DNA of 64,000 nucleotides, from assembly GCA_022592445.1 (NCBI GenBank), contig JABYQR010000087.1, forward strand, positions 62,001-126,000, given 5' to 3'. A program made the translations under genes and the position numbers. Below, in pieces: positions 11,737 to 21,368 of the stretch. Every line of letters begins with the position of its first letter. Position 1 is the first letter of the stretch. The notes below the pieces were generated by a model. The model was not told the DNA's origin. It worked only from the letters and a program-made list of their open reading frames with translations, and searched no databases. Origin of the DNA: Cytidiella melzeri (lineage: Eukaryota; Basidiomycota; Agaricomycetes; Polyporales; Irpicaceae).

Positions 11737-12996
11737 ATGTCAACAAGCGATGGTGGGTCTCTGAGTGGCCCTGCGCGGCTCTGGCACATGCTCAAGCATT
11801 TGCTCAAACACTCCTGGCTGAAATACAAGGCATTGGGCATGCGAGGGAAGGTATGCGATGTTGCTTCCGAGTCCAGAAATTGAGCTAAGAGCCTGCAGCT
11901 CATACTATGGTCTTTGGTGCTCTTCTATGTTGCGCTGGGGACCTTCTTTTTTGTTGTTGGTGCCGATCGAATTGCACAGACGATGTACGACTTTGCCCAG
12001 AAGATCAGCCACCTCCGATTTGGCTGGCTCATACTAGTCGCTATCATGAGTGAGCTCAGCATCTTCCTCTGCGAAAGACATTCCTGTAATGTCTTGCAGC
12101 TGTCATCTCCTTCCCGCCTTGTACCGGCTTCACTACAAGCGTGACACTCTGCGGGTTCGCATACGGCATGAACGGATTCTTCGTCGCCGCCGCAGGGACA
12201 CTAGTCGGTTCAGGAGTAGTATTCACCGTACTACGCTGGCTCTTTAGCAAGCGACTTCGCAAATGGGCGTCTACGAACGACAAGTGGCAAGCTCTTGAAG
12301 CAGTCATTGTAAGTGATATGTAGGGTGACACTGGGTGTGATCGCTGACATTTCAACCAAAGGAAGCCAAAGGCCTGTTCCTCATCATCCTTATCCGCGCT
12401 TCGCCTTTCCCACCTTGGGCCTACTCCAACTCTCTATTCGCTGTAAGAATTCTACCTTGTGCCGACGCTGATGGTGCTCACATTCACGCTCGCAGTCCAT
12501 CAAACCAGTCGCGTTGTGGCAATTCCTTGTAGCGACACTCATCGTGCTACCAAGAGCCGCATTGCATGTATTTATCGGGTCACGACTTGCTGCATTGTCG
12601 GACGGCGAGACCCGGAAACACATGGACACCCGTACGTAGTCGACCCTCCTTCGCTGGACCTCTTGCTGATGTACCGCAGAGACAAAGGTTTTGAACACTG
12701 CACTGATTGTATTCGGCGTCCTTGTGGCATTTTTGGCTAGCTGGTAAGGAAACTGCGCTGTGTAGCTGTCTCTCCGTGACCTCATCACCTTTTGTAGGTT
12801 GATCTACCGTTCCATGCAATCCCATATCCGCCATCTCGAAGGTATGCCACCAGACGTGGACGAACTCGCGGCTGAGGCAGTGGAGGATGCAGAGGAAGGC
12901 GCTCCACTTCTCGTCAGTTACTCGTCAGAATCGTTGGATGAGGAAGAGTCTGTCAGTACTATACGTCCCTCGAGACAACGATCTACATCCCCTTAG
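11737..12996 (+). CDS. TVP38: TVP38/TMEM64 (VTT/DedA-type) Golgi membrane protein
   Basis: Polytopic membrane protein of the SNARE-associated Golgi / VTT family (Tvp38, TMEM64), related to VMP1/TMEM41 scramblases. The start at 11737 gives MSTSDGGSLSGPARLW, and after an intron the first helix reads LILWSLVLFYVALGTFFFVV. Family hallmarks follow: ISFPPCTGFTTSVTLCGFAY with the re-entrant Gly-rich stretch AAAGTLVGSGVVFTVLRW, then LFLIILIRASPFPPWAYSNS (the conserved R-xSP-PPW-YSN motif), then SIKPVALWQFLVATLIVLP and IGSRLAAL. A last helix (LNTALIVFGVLVAFLASWLI) precedes an acidic cytosolic tail ending at 12996. About six short introns. The residues match the family along its whole length, so the assignment is firm; whether this copy scrambles lipids is inference from relatives. 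Confidence 0.92.
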
Positions 12997-13167
12997 TACT
13001 GTAGCTAGCGGTAGAGATTTCATACGCGTATCACGACCTTCTTGACGTATTTATACCTACAGAGTAAAATAATGTTTGCCATGGGCGTGTAGTGAATGGG
13101 TATATGCAGCACAGACGGAACTCTCCAAGGTACGAAAGAGATGTGTGGTAAGAAATGTGGGATGTGA

Positions 13168-14492
13168 TCAGTAATAATGCAAGAAGAGAAGGGACAAACT
13201 AGCTCCAATGAGGAATAACAGGATCCACTTCCTACTGTCCCTCGCTCGCCGCCTAGCCTCCTTCAATTGGACGTTTCCTTTCTCTACGGTCGCTGCAGTA
13301 GCAATGGCGTCGTCGTACATCCGCTCGGTCTGCTCGGTCTGTTTCGTCAGGTGCGTGACCAATTCCATCTGCAATGCACTAATCTCCATCAACCTCGACT
13401 CTGCCTGCTGCACCGACGCCAAAGCGTCCTGCATATTCTGGAGAATATTCGCGTTCTCCGTCTCGAACTGCATGATCTGCGACTGTGTCAGTTCGAGTTC
13501 TTCGTCCTCTTCCTCTGTATCGTCCATTATGTCGGTGAAGGTGGTTGACTTCGGGGTCGAACGTCCGCTGGCGGCGTCACCGAGTGACGATGCTCCCATG
13601 AAGTTCGAGGCCAGCTGAGATGCGCCGCCGAGCCAACCACCGCTTGTCCCGGCTGGAGAGTTGACTTCGGATGAAGAGGACGAGGAAGATGGGATGTCGG
13701 TCATGAACATGGCTTCACGGGCAGCACCTGAGCCCAGCGTCCGCGTTCGTTCCATTTGACGCTTCATGCGTTCCTCCTGCATGCTCTTCATTGCTTGGCT
13801 AGCTTCAGTCAGCCGTCGGCTGAGGTACCATGTTACACTCGCATGATGCGCAGCAATAAAGTCAGATGTAGCGGTTGCTTCGTCTTGGCGCAGGCGAGCA
13901 GGTAGGAGACGAGCTAATGGATTCGTCCTGCTTGCGGCAAGTTCGGCTCGTCCTGTACAAGGAATTGCGCCCATGACATGGATTTGAGCCGGGGATATGA
14001 AGGATTGTGTGACTCACGTTTCTCTAGTGCCTCCATCTCTTTTATACGCTCAGCGCAACGTGAAAGAATCACTCTCGCCTGCAAGTCAATTTGGTCGCGC
14101 TCTTCGTTTGTGAGATGCTTGATGTTAGACCATGCAGTTTGGTCCGAACCACCAAGGTCGATCGTGCGAGATACTTGTCGCGTAAAGGGTGTGTTCCTCG
14201 CGTCGAGGTTCAAGTATGGTTTGCGAACGGCACTAGCCATTCGACTTAGTGTATTGATATGGTTGAGCTGTTGTGAATCAGTTTCAGTGTTCAGCTGCCT
14301 AGTAGTCGCACGACGTACGATGACATATCCTTCAGCCATATACTGCTTGCTCAAAGCTTCTTGCCCATCCTTTTGCACATCTGCACCTCGCTTGGTCGGC
14401 CGGTTCAGCTTTCTCCTCTTAGCCTCTGGTATACCCTCCTGTGCCTCCTTCGCCAGCTGCCGAAATTCAAGTGTACGGTCGCTCGCCGTCAT
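13168..14492 (-). CDS. UFE1: ER Qa-SNARE, syntaxin-18/Ufe1
   Basis: Tail-anchored Qa-SNARE of the ER, needed for fusion of Golgi-derived COPI vesicles with the ER (with Sec20, Use1 and Sec22). The start at 14492 leads into RTLEFRQLAKEAQ and an N-terminal syntaxin-18 region (RQVSRTIDLGG, LTNEERDQIDLQARVILSRC). One intron of about 60 bp near 13956-14015 separates the two exons. The middle is a Ser-rich linker, then an acidic EEEDEELELTQSQI lead-in to the SNARE helix. That helix is built on heptads (ESRLMEISALQMELVTHLTK, QTEQTERMYDDAIATA), with the Q of KQTEQTE near the zero layer. A C-terminal anchor (KWILLFLIGASLSLLFLHYY) ends at the stop. Length is about 420 residues, normal for the family. 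Confidence 0.93.
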
Positions 14493-15629
14493 TTTGCACG
14501 AAGTCGTCTAGCAGTGAATCTATCACGTTCCGTGGGCCTCTCTAAGTAAAAATGGAGAACAACGTAGACAAGCAAGAACACGTATGTGTGTTGGATGGAC
14601 GTCACGGTCTCAATGAATGTAGACCATGGTCTACAATGCCGCGGCCTAGACGACCGGGACAGCCACGCGAGGTCCCACGTGGCCGCCACAACGCCTCAAA
14701 ATGCAAAATGTCGGTCCTGCTAAATCTCAACCCACAACGACCTTGTATGTGCCTCTTCTACAAATGGTCCATTCCTGGGCAATTATCTCGCTGAGGCTGG
14801 TCGTTGTGGGATATGGAAGTAGCGTCCTCGTTTGAGGCGGATAGCGTATCTTCATACCGCCGTTTGCCATAGTTTGGGACGTACAGTTATAACAATGATA
14901 CTTGCAGATTGCTTGTACACTGGAACATCAGTGAAAGTGCGCTGTCCTAACGGTGCTGAGGGCCCTGACGAAATTGTTCAGGACTGTCGGCGTGTCCAGG
15001 CTGTCAGACACACAGCGTACTAAACAACTCGCGTGCATATTAGTCAATATTGTGGTGATTTTCATAAAAAATCCCAAAAGCGTCTTGAGTCACGGTGAAA
15101 GAGAAATGAAAGTCCGTGGGCAGCCGGTGTCTGCCGTACACCTTGATTAAATGGCAGGCTCGGACAATACTCTCGACATGCACGAGACCGATCGTGCGTT
15201 GGCCATGTCGAATGTCCAGCTTCACAACTCACATACCAGGGACAGGATCTGGGTACTCGTGGCTCGGAGGAGCCACTCTACGACTGTAGCGACGCATCGA
15301 CCAAGACTGCATCAACTGGACAAGAACAAAGCATCGCCCAATATGCACGAGCGATCCAAAGACCTTTGCATAAAGCGGGTGCAGCTTATAGTTGTTTACC
15401 AGACGCGGGCCTACAACGGCCCTACACTCTTGAAGGTAAATGCATTGCTAGAATGTTGCTAACAGAGTGGCCCGGGGCGCATGTCAGCTCGCTGGTCGTT
15501 GGCGATAGGAAAGCATTCATGCTTGCCAAAGCCTGGCTTCAATGCCAACGTACAGAGTGATTTTAGGCTCGAGTTGAAGTACGCGAGCGACAAGAAATAG
15601 TGATACAGGAGACGCACGACAGTCCAGAC
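14493..15629. other. 1.1 kb gap without a supported gene
   Basis: No open frame here shows a known domain. The longest (15151-15462, plus) looks random. Two structures are visible: a perfect 16-bp palindrome at 14619-14634 and a 12-bp inverted repeat at 14731-14742 and 14799-14810. A non-coding RNA or an unusual promoter for UFE1 remains possible. The right part holds the 3' side of the SmG gene. Confidence 0.5.
14731..14810. repeat. 12-bp inverted repeat with 56-bp loop
   Basis: CCCACAACGACC at 14731-14742 is exactly complementary to GGTCGTTGTGGG at 14799-14810. A transcript could fold into a hairpin with a 12-bp stem. It lies in a stretch without a gene, upstream of UFE1. There is no sign of a target-site duplication or transposase. 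Confidence 0.6.
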
Positions 15630-15982
15630 TCATTGCCGCATCGCTTCCAAGATTTCCATCGATGTTACGCTGTTGCCACGGATGACCTGAGGTGTTCAGG
15701 CGTGAGTTCAAAAAAGTGAAGAGTGGCGGCATGGGTCAACGTACGACAGTGCCAATGGGATGCTTTTGTGCTGGTGTTGTTTCCTCCAGTGCATCATCGA
15801 GCACGAGGTTCAAAAATAGGTCATAGCCTCGCAATACACCGCTAACCTTGCGGCCGCCTTGAAGATGGACAAACAGTTTCTTGTCCATGAACTATGCACG
15901 AACAATAATGAGATGAGTGTCATGATGTGCATGGATCTTTCGCTCGTACCTTTTTCAACTCGGGCTGTGATGCTTTTGACAT
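15630..15982 (-). CDS. SMX2: Small nuclear ribonucleoprotein G (SmG)
   Basis: SmG, one of seven Sm proteins forming the ring on U1, U2, U4 and U5 snRNAs in the spliceosome. Three exons join cleanly: 15950-15982, 15745-15891 and 15630-15686, giving 78 residues, the normal length. Exon 1 gives MSKASQPELKK. Exon 2 carries the Sm1 motif (KLFVHLQGGRKVSGVLRGYD, FLNLVLDDALEE). Exon 3 carries Sm2 (VIRGNSVTSMEILEAMRQ). The IRGNSV motif is typical of SmG. Introns are 58 bp each. The pieces are too short and split to appear as one open frame, so the gene is easily missed by ORF-based annotation. Confidence 0.97.
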
Positions 15983-16397
15983 GGCTGCAACGTTGGGATT
16001 TTGTCTGGAAAAGAGACAATAGTCGAGCGAGCGACTGTGGACAAACGAGTTGCAAGTGCTTGAAGGGTACGGAGTAGGCGCCGGGTAAGCCAGGGAAACA
16101 CGTGGCCAGTGGGCGGCCTGCCTTATTTGGATCGATCGACGTTGGCCCAGTGCAAGTCACTCTGAACAGGACCACACAGGTTACCTCGCCACATCCCTTG
16201 TCGTTCGCTGCTTCTCTCCTCCTAGACTCATATCTGTTCAGACAGCAACGTGACTCTATACACATTTTCTTGCTCCAAACTGCCAATTGCTACGCTTGTC
16301 AACCACCTCGTAAGTCGAACTTGTAATACATCAGGGTTTTACTAACTAGAATAACGTAGACGAACATATCACGTCCCACCAACTGCATAGACTATCG
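15983..16397. promoter_or_regulatory. Divergent promoter region between SmG and RGG protein
   Basis: This 415 bp stretch lies between head-to-head start codons. An intron in the 5' UTR of the rightward gene is possible (AG at about 16358), but no start codon depends on it. No named motif is certain. Confidence 0.4.
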
Positions 16398-17930
16398 ATG
16401 GCCTCCGCAGCTGCTCCACCTGTACAAACTGGCGGGGTCAGCGCGTCGATATGGGCAAACCAACCCATGCCTCCACGCAGTGGAAGAGGTAAAGGCCCTG
16501 AATCCAGTTCAAAACCTCGCGGGGCGACGAGAGGTACTTTCAGAGGGAGCGGACGTGGTGGACGTGGTGGTACAATTGGTCGTCCAGCCAATGGTAAAGG
16601 TTCCGCACCCGCCACAGAAAGCGATAGCAAAAAGGCCACGGTTGAGCCCAGCAAAGAACAGGTCTCTTCTACAATTGCTGCTCCTCCTGCCGCCATCACG
16701 CCATCATTGTCTCAGACGAGCACAATCACGAAGGCATCTCATCAGTCCAAGCATTCGCGCAAGAACTCCGAGCAGAGGCTCCCTCGCAAACAGCCTTCGC
16801 TTGGAGTAGACACGCTAAACGTGAAACCTTCAAACGCGTCTTCTTCCCCTTCCACTTCCATTTCCCCTCGAACCCCCAGCCGTCGGAAGCGGCCTCAAGC
16901 AAATAAAACCGCACCACCACCGCCACCTGCAGTTCCAGTCACTCATGCTCGGAAGCAATCGGTCGCATCAGAGCAGGATTCGACGCGTGCCGAAGTGCAT
17001 GTCGCACAGCCCGCTGCAGTGCCGGTCAAAGACTTGCCACCGCACATGGCAGCTCCTCAAGAGAATTCCGCACCATCAGATATTGCGCACAGCATTGATG
17101 CTCTGGTGGAACGCGTCCGCACGGTGGCCATGGACAGACCACACACGCCTGGTACGCACAGTCATTTTGATTGGGCAGAGGACGATGAAGACGACAGTCT
17201 TCCCGATCTGGACGACTGGGGCGTCACCTCTAGCCTCAGTACCACGGATCCGGTGACAGACGTGGCAGATTCGGAAAAAGTCGGTGTCAATGTGATTTCT
17301 CCCATCCTGCAGGACACTCTGAGGCCGCTGCCAAATATAACTGACATTGATGCCTCGACTCCCTCTATCAAGGTGCACGAAGCGCAGGAGCATGAAACAA
17401 AGCCACGCACTGATGCAGAAGACGGAACACCGCGTAATGCCGCTTATAGTGTAATGGCGAAGGCCCCGGCGCACATGGAGGGGGACGCTCAGGTCGAAAG
17501 CCTGGAAAATGCTGCCCCAGAAACTGAACCGCAGACTTCGCCTTCGCCAGATCGCGGATTGGCGTCATCGATTCATGCCATGTCACCCTTGCATTCTGTC
17601 CCTACCAGCCTCCATCCTCGTTTCCCAAATCCTCCACGTGGTGGCTTCATCCCTTCGCACAACCGTGCACACACCCTCGGGAGAATCAAGCCAGACTCTC
17701 CCCTCGACTCAGACCGTCCTCAGCGACACGACGTCATTTCGCACGGTCGCAACCACTCTACGCCTCATACAGGACCAGGGACCGCCATTGCTCACGCACG
17801 CGCGCCGCATCATACCCGCCCGGTTATCTCTGGGGATGCTATCTCCAGACTGGCGAGGTCCCTTGGAGGAGCGTCTGTCCCCAGGCGAGAGCGTGAAGCT
17901 GCGCCTGCGACCGCATCCAGCGTCGAGTGA
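16398..17930 (+). CDS. Uncharacterised RGG-rich, low-complexity protein
   Basis: Single open frame of 510 residues without introns, which is unusual among its neighbours. I do not recognise a named family. The N-terminus (about 25-65) is Gly/Arg-rich with RGG and RG repeats (TFRGSGRGGRGGTIG), typical of RNA-binding, arginine-methylated proteins. A long Ser/Pro/Thr/Ala-rich disordered region follows. At about residues 256-275 there is a striking acidic block with two tryptophans (FDWAEDDEDDSLPDLDDWG). The C-terminal half has HTPGTH, SPLHSVPTSLHPRFPN and RNHSTPHT, rich in His, Pro and Ser. There is no membrane segment or signal peptide. A role in RNA binding or translation is inferred from composition only. 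A second, shifted frame is open over part of the gene but is a shadow. Confidence 0.8.
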   Translation: MASAAAPPVQTGGVSASIWANQPMPPRSGRGKGPESSSKPRGATRGTFRGSGRGGRGGTIGRPANGKGSAPATESDSKKATVEPSKEQVSSTIAAPPAAITPSLSQTSTITKASHQSKHSRKNSEQRLPRKQPSLGVDTLNVKPSNASSSPSTSISPRTPSRRKRPQANKTAPPPPPAVPVTHARKQSVASEQDSTRAEVHVAQPAAVPVKDLPPHMAAPQENSAPSDIAHSIDALVERVRTVAMDRPHTPGTHSHFDWAEDDEDDSLPDLDDWGVTSSLSTTDPVTDVADSEKVGVNVISPILQDTLRPLPNITDIDASTPSIKVHEAQEHETKPRTDAEDGTPRNAAYSVMAKAPAHMEGDAQVESLENAAPETEPQTSPSPDRGLASSIHAMSPLHSVPTSLHPRFPNPPRGGFIPSHNRAHTLGRIKPDSPLDSDRPQRHDVISHGRNHSTPHTGPGTAIAHARAPHHTRPVISGDAISRLARSLGGASVPRREREAAPATASSVE

Positions 17931-18202
17931 AATACAAATACTTTCATCATGACGCTTCAAGCAAGTTTCACCTCCGCTACCCATCTGCCCGGTTCATCTC
18001 CTTGTCTGCTACTTGCTTTTGTTCATCGAGTCTGGACTCCTTCTCGGGTGCTTCTCTTGCTCTGATATAAGATTATGTATATACCCAAACCCAATCTCGC
18101 TGTACTCATTGTATTGCCGCCAGCTGTAATGTAACTGGTATATTGTGGTGGTCCTATGGCCACTTGGTATAACACTGTGGGCCGGATGTAAAGGTCGTAT
18201 GG

Positions 18203-19762
18203 CTATCCGGAGCTGAAGTAAGACAGTTCGAGTCCCACAGCTTTTATTGGTTTCGCGCGGCTGGAAAGATTTGAAGTGATACCAAGACTAACAAGCATGT
18301 TCCGTATTCGACCCTCCCACATAACGGATACATCCTGAAAAAGATAAACTCAGTGAAAGAACACAACATGTAATGAATACAAGACGCACTGCTGTTGTTG
18401 ATACACGTGCCTTGACTACACCTTGAACTCCGTCTGTGAGTAGACCTGGTGGCTCGATCGGTGTCACTACCAAAGGTAAAGATGGAGTTGAAAGGTCCGG
18501 CACGACAGGTGCGATGCTGCTCCTTGTCTGTCGCCTCCTTGTCCACAGCTCCGCTCCCAGCGACCACTCACTCTCGTAACTGTAGACGTTGAAATCAAAT
18601 CGAGAGCATAAAGAGAGGTCACGCGACACCCGAGCAGCGTAGGCACTCGAGATATGTCCGACAATAGGGTTGAATACGGCAGTAATCGTTGTAGGAGGTT
18701 GTGTAAACGTCGGCAAGTCATCTTTGGTAGACGAAGGAACTTGTGCGGAGGGTGGCGTGGCGTCAGGCAACGTGGTGAAACGAAGCCCGCCGGACACTGT
18801 CAATAAGTGAACAATCCATGCCTGATTGAATAGGTGCACTTGATACATACCTCCGGCACTTTTCTCCTTTGCGCTGAAATAAAACTCTGCACCGGCAGAA
18901 AAACGGCCCTTCAAACCGCCTTCCATAGCGTCCTCTTCATCTACTCTTTTCGTGCGTGAGCGATCCTTTGTCGCCTCACCCGGGATGTCATACGAAGTGA
19001 CGAATTTTCCAAAGTTATGCATGCACTGTACTCCCCACATTTGGTCTTCTGCGCTCCATGTGTACTCGGAGCACCATTTCCCCGTAGAATGCTGAAGTCG
19101 GAAGAGCATGTTGCTCGGTGATGACCCGCCTCTGGCCTTCTGAAGCGAATGCAGACTATAGCGGGGGTCAGAGATGGCGGCAATTGATGTTTGCCAGGTC
19201 GAGCTCAATCTGGTCGAATACAGAGCCTCCAGTCGCCCCGTCGGTACGTATATTCGGCCATAGAGCAAATAATCTGCACGGGACAGCAGTGAGATTAAGT
19301 TTACTGCGACAACATCGAATGAAATCTATTACCGCGCGAGTCTACCCTTTCGCCTCCCAACCACTCCTGCTCCTTGCCCTCCGGCCGTCGGGGCTGGTCA
19401 TAGACCTTGAAACGGTCAATCATATCCTTCACAGGTACATCGCCGGAGCTCTTGATGTCCAGGCCACACGACGTGAAGATATACCCCACCGAGCCATTTA
19501 AATACGGAAGCGCAGTCATGGAATACGACGTCTTGAATAGGGAGTTAGGAGACTTGGCAATGGCGAACTTCAAGCCTGTCGGGACATCAAAGTCCAGTAT
19601 GGCTACGAAGCAATGTCAGGCAATTGTGTTTGGGTATGCATCCACATATAGACTATGGAGCCTACCGTTCGAGGAACGCGTGATGTTTGTGTAAAAGTTG
19701 TCATCCTCCCAACCTATAGCCTGGAAATACCTCTGTATCACATATGTCGCGAATGGGTGCAT
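18203..19762 (-). CDS. MDM10: Mitochondrial outer membrane beta-barrel Mdm10 (ERMES)
   Basis: Beta-barrel of the mitochondrial outer membrane, part of the ER-mitochondria tether ERMES (with Mmm1, Mdm12, Mdm34) and of the SAM assembly machinery. The start at 19762 gives MHPFATYVIQRYFQAIGWED, the family N-terminus, then NFYTNITRSSNA across an intron to ILDFDVPTGLKFAIAKSPNS. Later blocks are SMTALPYLNGSVGYIFTSC, DYLLYGRIYVPTGRLEALYS, WQTSIAAISDP, HNFGKFVTSYD and SRFDFNVYSYESEWSLGAEL. The frame after KARVSTTA stays open through the last intron and gives a false tail. Splicing at CAG/GATGTATCC instead gives DVSVMWEGRIRNMLVSLGIT, NLSSRAKPIKAVGLELSYFS and a stop at 18203-18205, matching the conserved Mdm10 C-terminus with its beta-signal-like end. 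Confidence 0.95.
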
Positions 19763-20019
19763 CGCCCGCCAACCTTGCAAACAGAGGAGCCTCGCTGGAG
19801 ACACCGACTAGCTGGTGATACAGCGTGTCCCAGTACCAGACTAAGTTGAGCTATCGCGAGTTATCTCTCGCAAGTTTCGTGGTCGGCACTGAGCGTTGCA
19901 GTGCCAGTGGAAGCCTGCGTGCTACAAGCCGCGGCATCTCAAGCCGACAGTATTGGGCGTCTACTGTGAATCCCGTTTCATGATGGAATTTGAATTTTCT
20001 GAGTCTTGCTCCTACTTCA

Positions 20020-21057
20020 ATGGCCTCCGTCTTTCCAACGCCTAGCCCAACGTTCCCTGATTTCAGTACACTACTCGTCAAAGGAAACTATCACGCCTCT
20101 GCACCGATTCATTTAGCACTCTCGTATGCGCGCGCAAACGACGCCGCGAAAGTGCTTTTGTTAGCACCATCTCGTGTAAGATTGACGGAAGAGGTTAAAC
20201 AAGTGAAAGACGGCTATTTGGATGAACAAGGTGGGAGTGGAAAGGTAGCGAGACCAGCCAGGAGAGTGGATATGTTGTGAGCTTACTCTACCTGTCATGA
20301 ACTTGAATGGCAAAGATCTCATACTGGGCCTAGGTATCCTCCTACACCTGCTCACCTCGCCCTTATATTCTCACTGTTACATGAAGCTTTGAGCACAGGC
20401 AAAGACTTTCTGCATCCAAAAACTACATTCTCCGTTGCTCCATCTTTAATAGTACTGTGCGAGCCATCCTCCTATTTTCGCGAAGTGCCAGATGCGACGT
20501 ATGAGTGTAGTACTTGACGGCCAGCTGCTTTTACTCACGCTCCACAGGGTTTCCTCATATCTAACAGTGGTTTCCCAGGCACTGTCTCTGGTTGGGACCC
20601 TCTCGGATCTACGGTGAGCTCACGTCTCCTTGCCACTTGAAGATCATTGACGTTTTCGATAGCGGAAAGAACGTTGCCTTTGCGCTCTTCGATTCTGGAC
20701 TGGACAAATTGCGCCTCCCAATTCTAAAACCGGGACCTTTGCCAATCATTCAAGTTGCAGATCCAGCAGATGCTGAGTCTACGCGAGCGGGCCCAAGGCT
20801 CGAATCTGTCGCTTTCCTGGTACAGAGATATTTTGAATGGATCGGGGTTATGGAAGGTGAGAATTAAGTGCAGTGATCCTGGACAACGGCATCAATTAGA
20901 CAATGCAGATGACCAAGACGCAAACGATCATACGTTTCGATTGGCTCGCATACATGCAGGTGAAGCGACAACTGGCACAGAAGACATACTTTGGCATTGG
21001 AAGACACATATTGACCCAAAAGGCTGCATTTCGTACGCTTTCGAGTCGTTCACGTAG
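20020..21057 (+). CDS. Predicted degenerate RecA-fold protein, SWSAP1/Shu-like
   Basis: Five exons join in frame from MASVFPTPSPTFPDF (20020) to a stop at 21055-21057, for about 265 residues. The order of elements suggests a RecA-type core. LLVKGNYHASAPIHLALSYA sits where a P-loop helix would be but lacks GxxGxGK[ST]. It is followed by strand KVLLLAPSR, then VDMLYPPTPAHLALIFSLLH across an intron, and a hydrophobic strand PSLIVLCEPSSYF in the Walker B position. Then come SSYLTVVSQALSLVGTLSD, NVAFALFDSGLD, and a conserved-looking end (FEWIGVM, WHWKTHIDPKG). The YPP...L..L...(P)SLxxL pattern resembles the SWSAP1 / Shu-complex group of Rad51-paralogue-like proteins, which help load Rad51. That assignment is inference from pattern. 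The gene model itself is good because every junction keeps frame. Confidence 0.6.
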
Positions 21058-21262
21058 CTGTAATCTGTTCCTGTAATGATACAGGCCTATGTGAACAACT
21101 CGGACAACATGCACGGCGTTTGGCTACAATTTTATAGCTTCTCTCCGTAGTTTTGACAACTTCGCAGTGTAGAATCGAAAGTTTGGCCCAGAGGGTCACC
21201 GTAACGGCGATGAATACACCTGCTAGAATTGTTATCTCGATCTCGGATATAGCCGGCGCCAT
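21050..21262 (-). CDS. Possible 70-residue single-pass membrane microprotein
   Basis: Small open frame with an N-terminal hydrophobic segment (EITILAGVFIAVTVTLWAKL) followed by a basic tail with a CCPSC cluster. It starts about 107 bp from the PEX12 start codon, facing away from it, and its stop overlaps the stop of the gene to its left. No family is recognised. It may be a chance frame in the PEX12 upstream region; confidence is low. Confidence 0.2.
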   Translation of the reverse strand: MAPAISEIEITILAGVFIAVTVTLWAKLSILHCEVVKTTERSYKIVAKRRACCPSCSHRPVSLQEQITAT

Positions 21263-21368
21263 CAGCGCCTAATGTCATCCGGCTCGTGATTAGGCGTATT
21301 TCCGCTCACACTCGCCGCGGCCGTCATGTACTTGTAACACAACCCTTGCTAGAGAGCTGGCGTGCTCG

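Noticed and set aside
16480..16809. Second long frame inside the RGG gene
   Set aside because: It is a +1 shadow of the RGG/Pro/Ser-rich reading frame and has no independent motif.
18220..18240. GTTCGAGTCCC resembling a tRNA T-arm
   Set aside because: It is inside the last MDM10 exon, and no matching acceptor or anticodon stem surrounds it.
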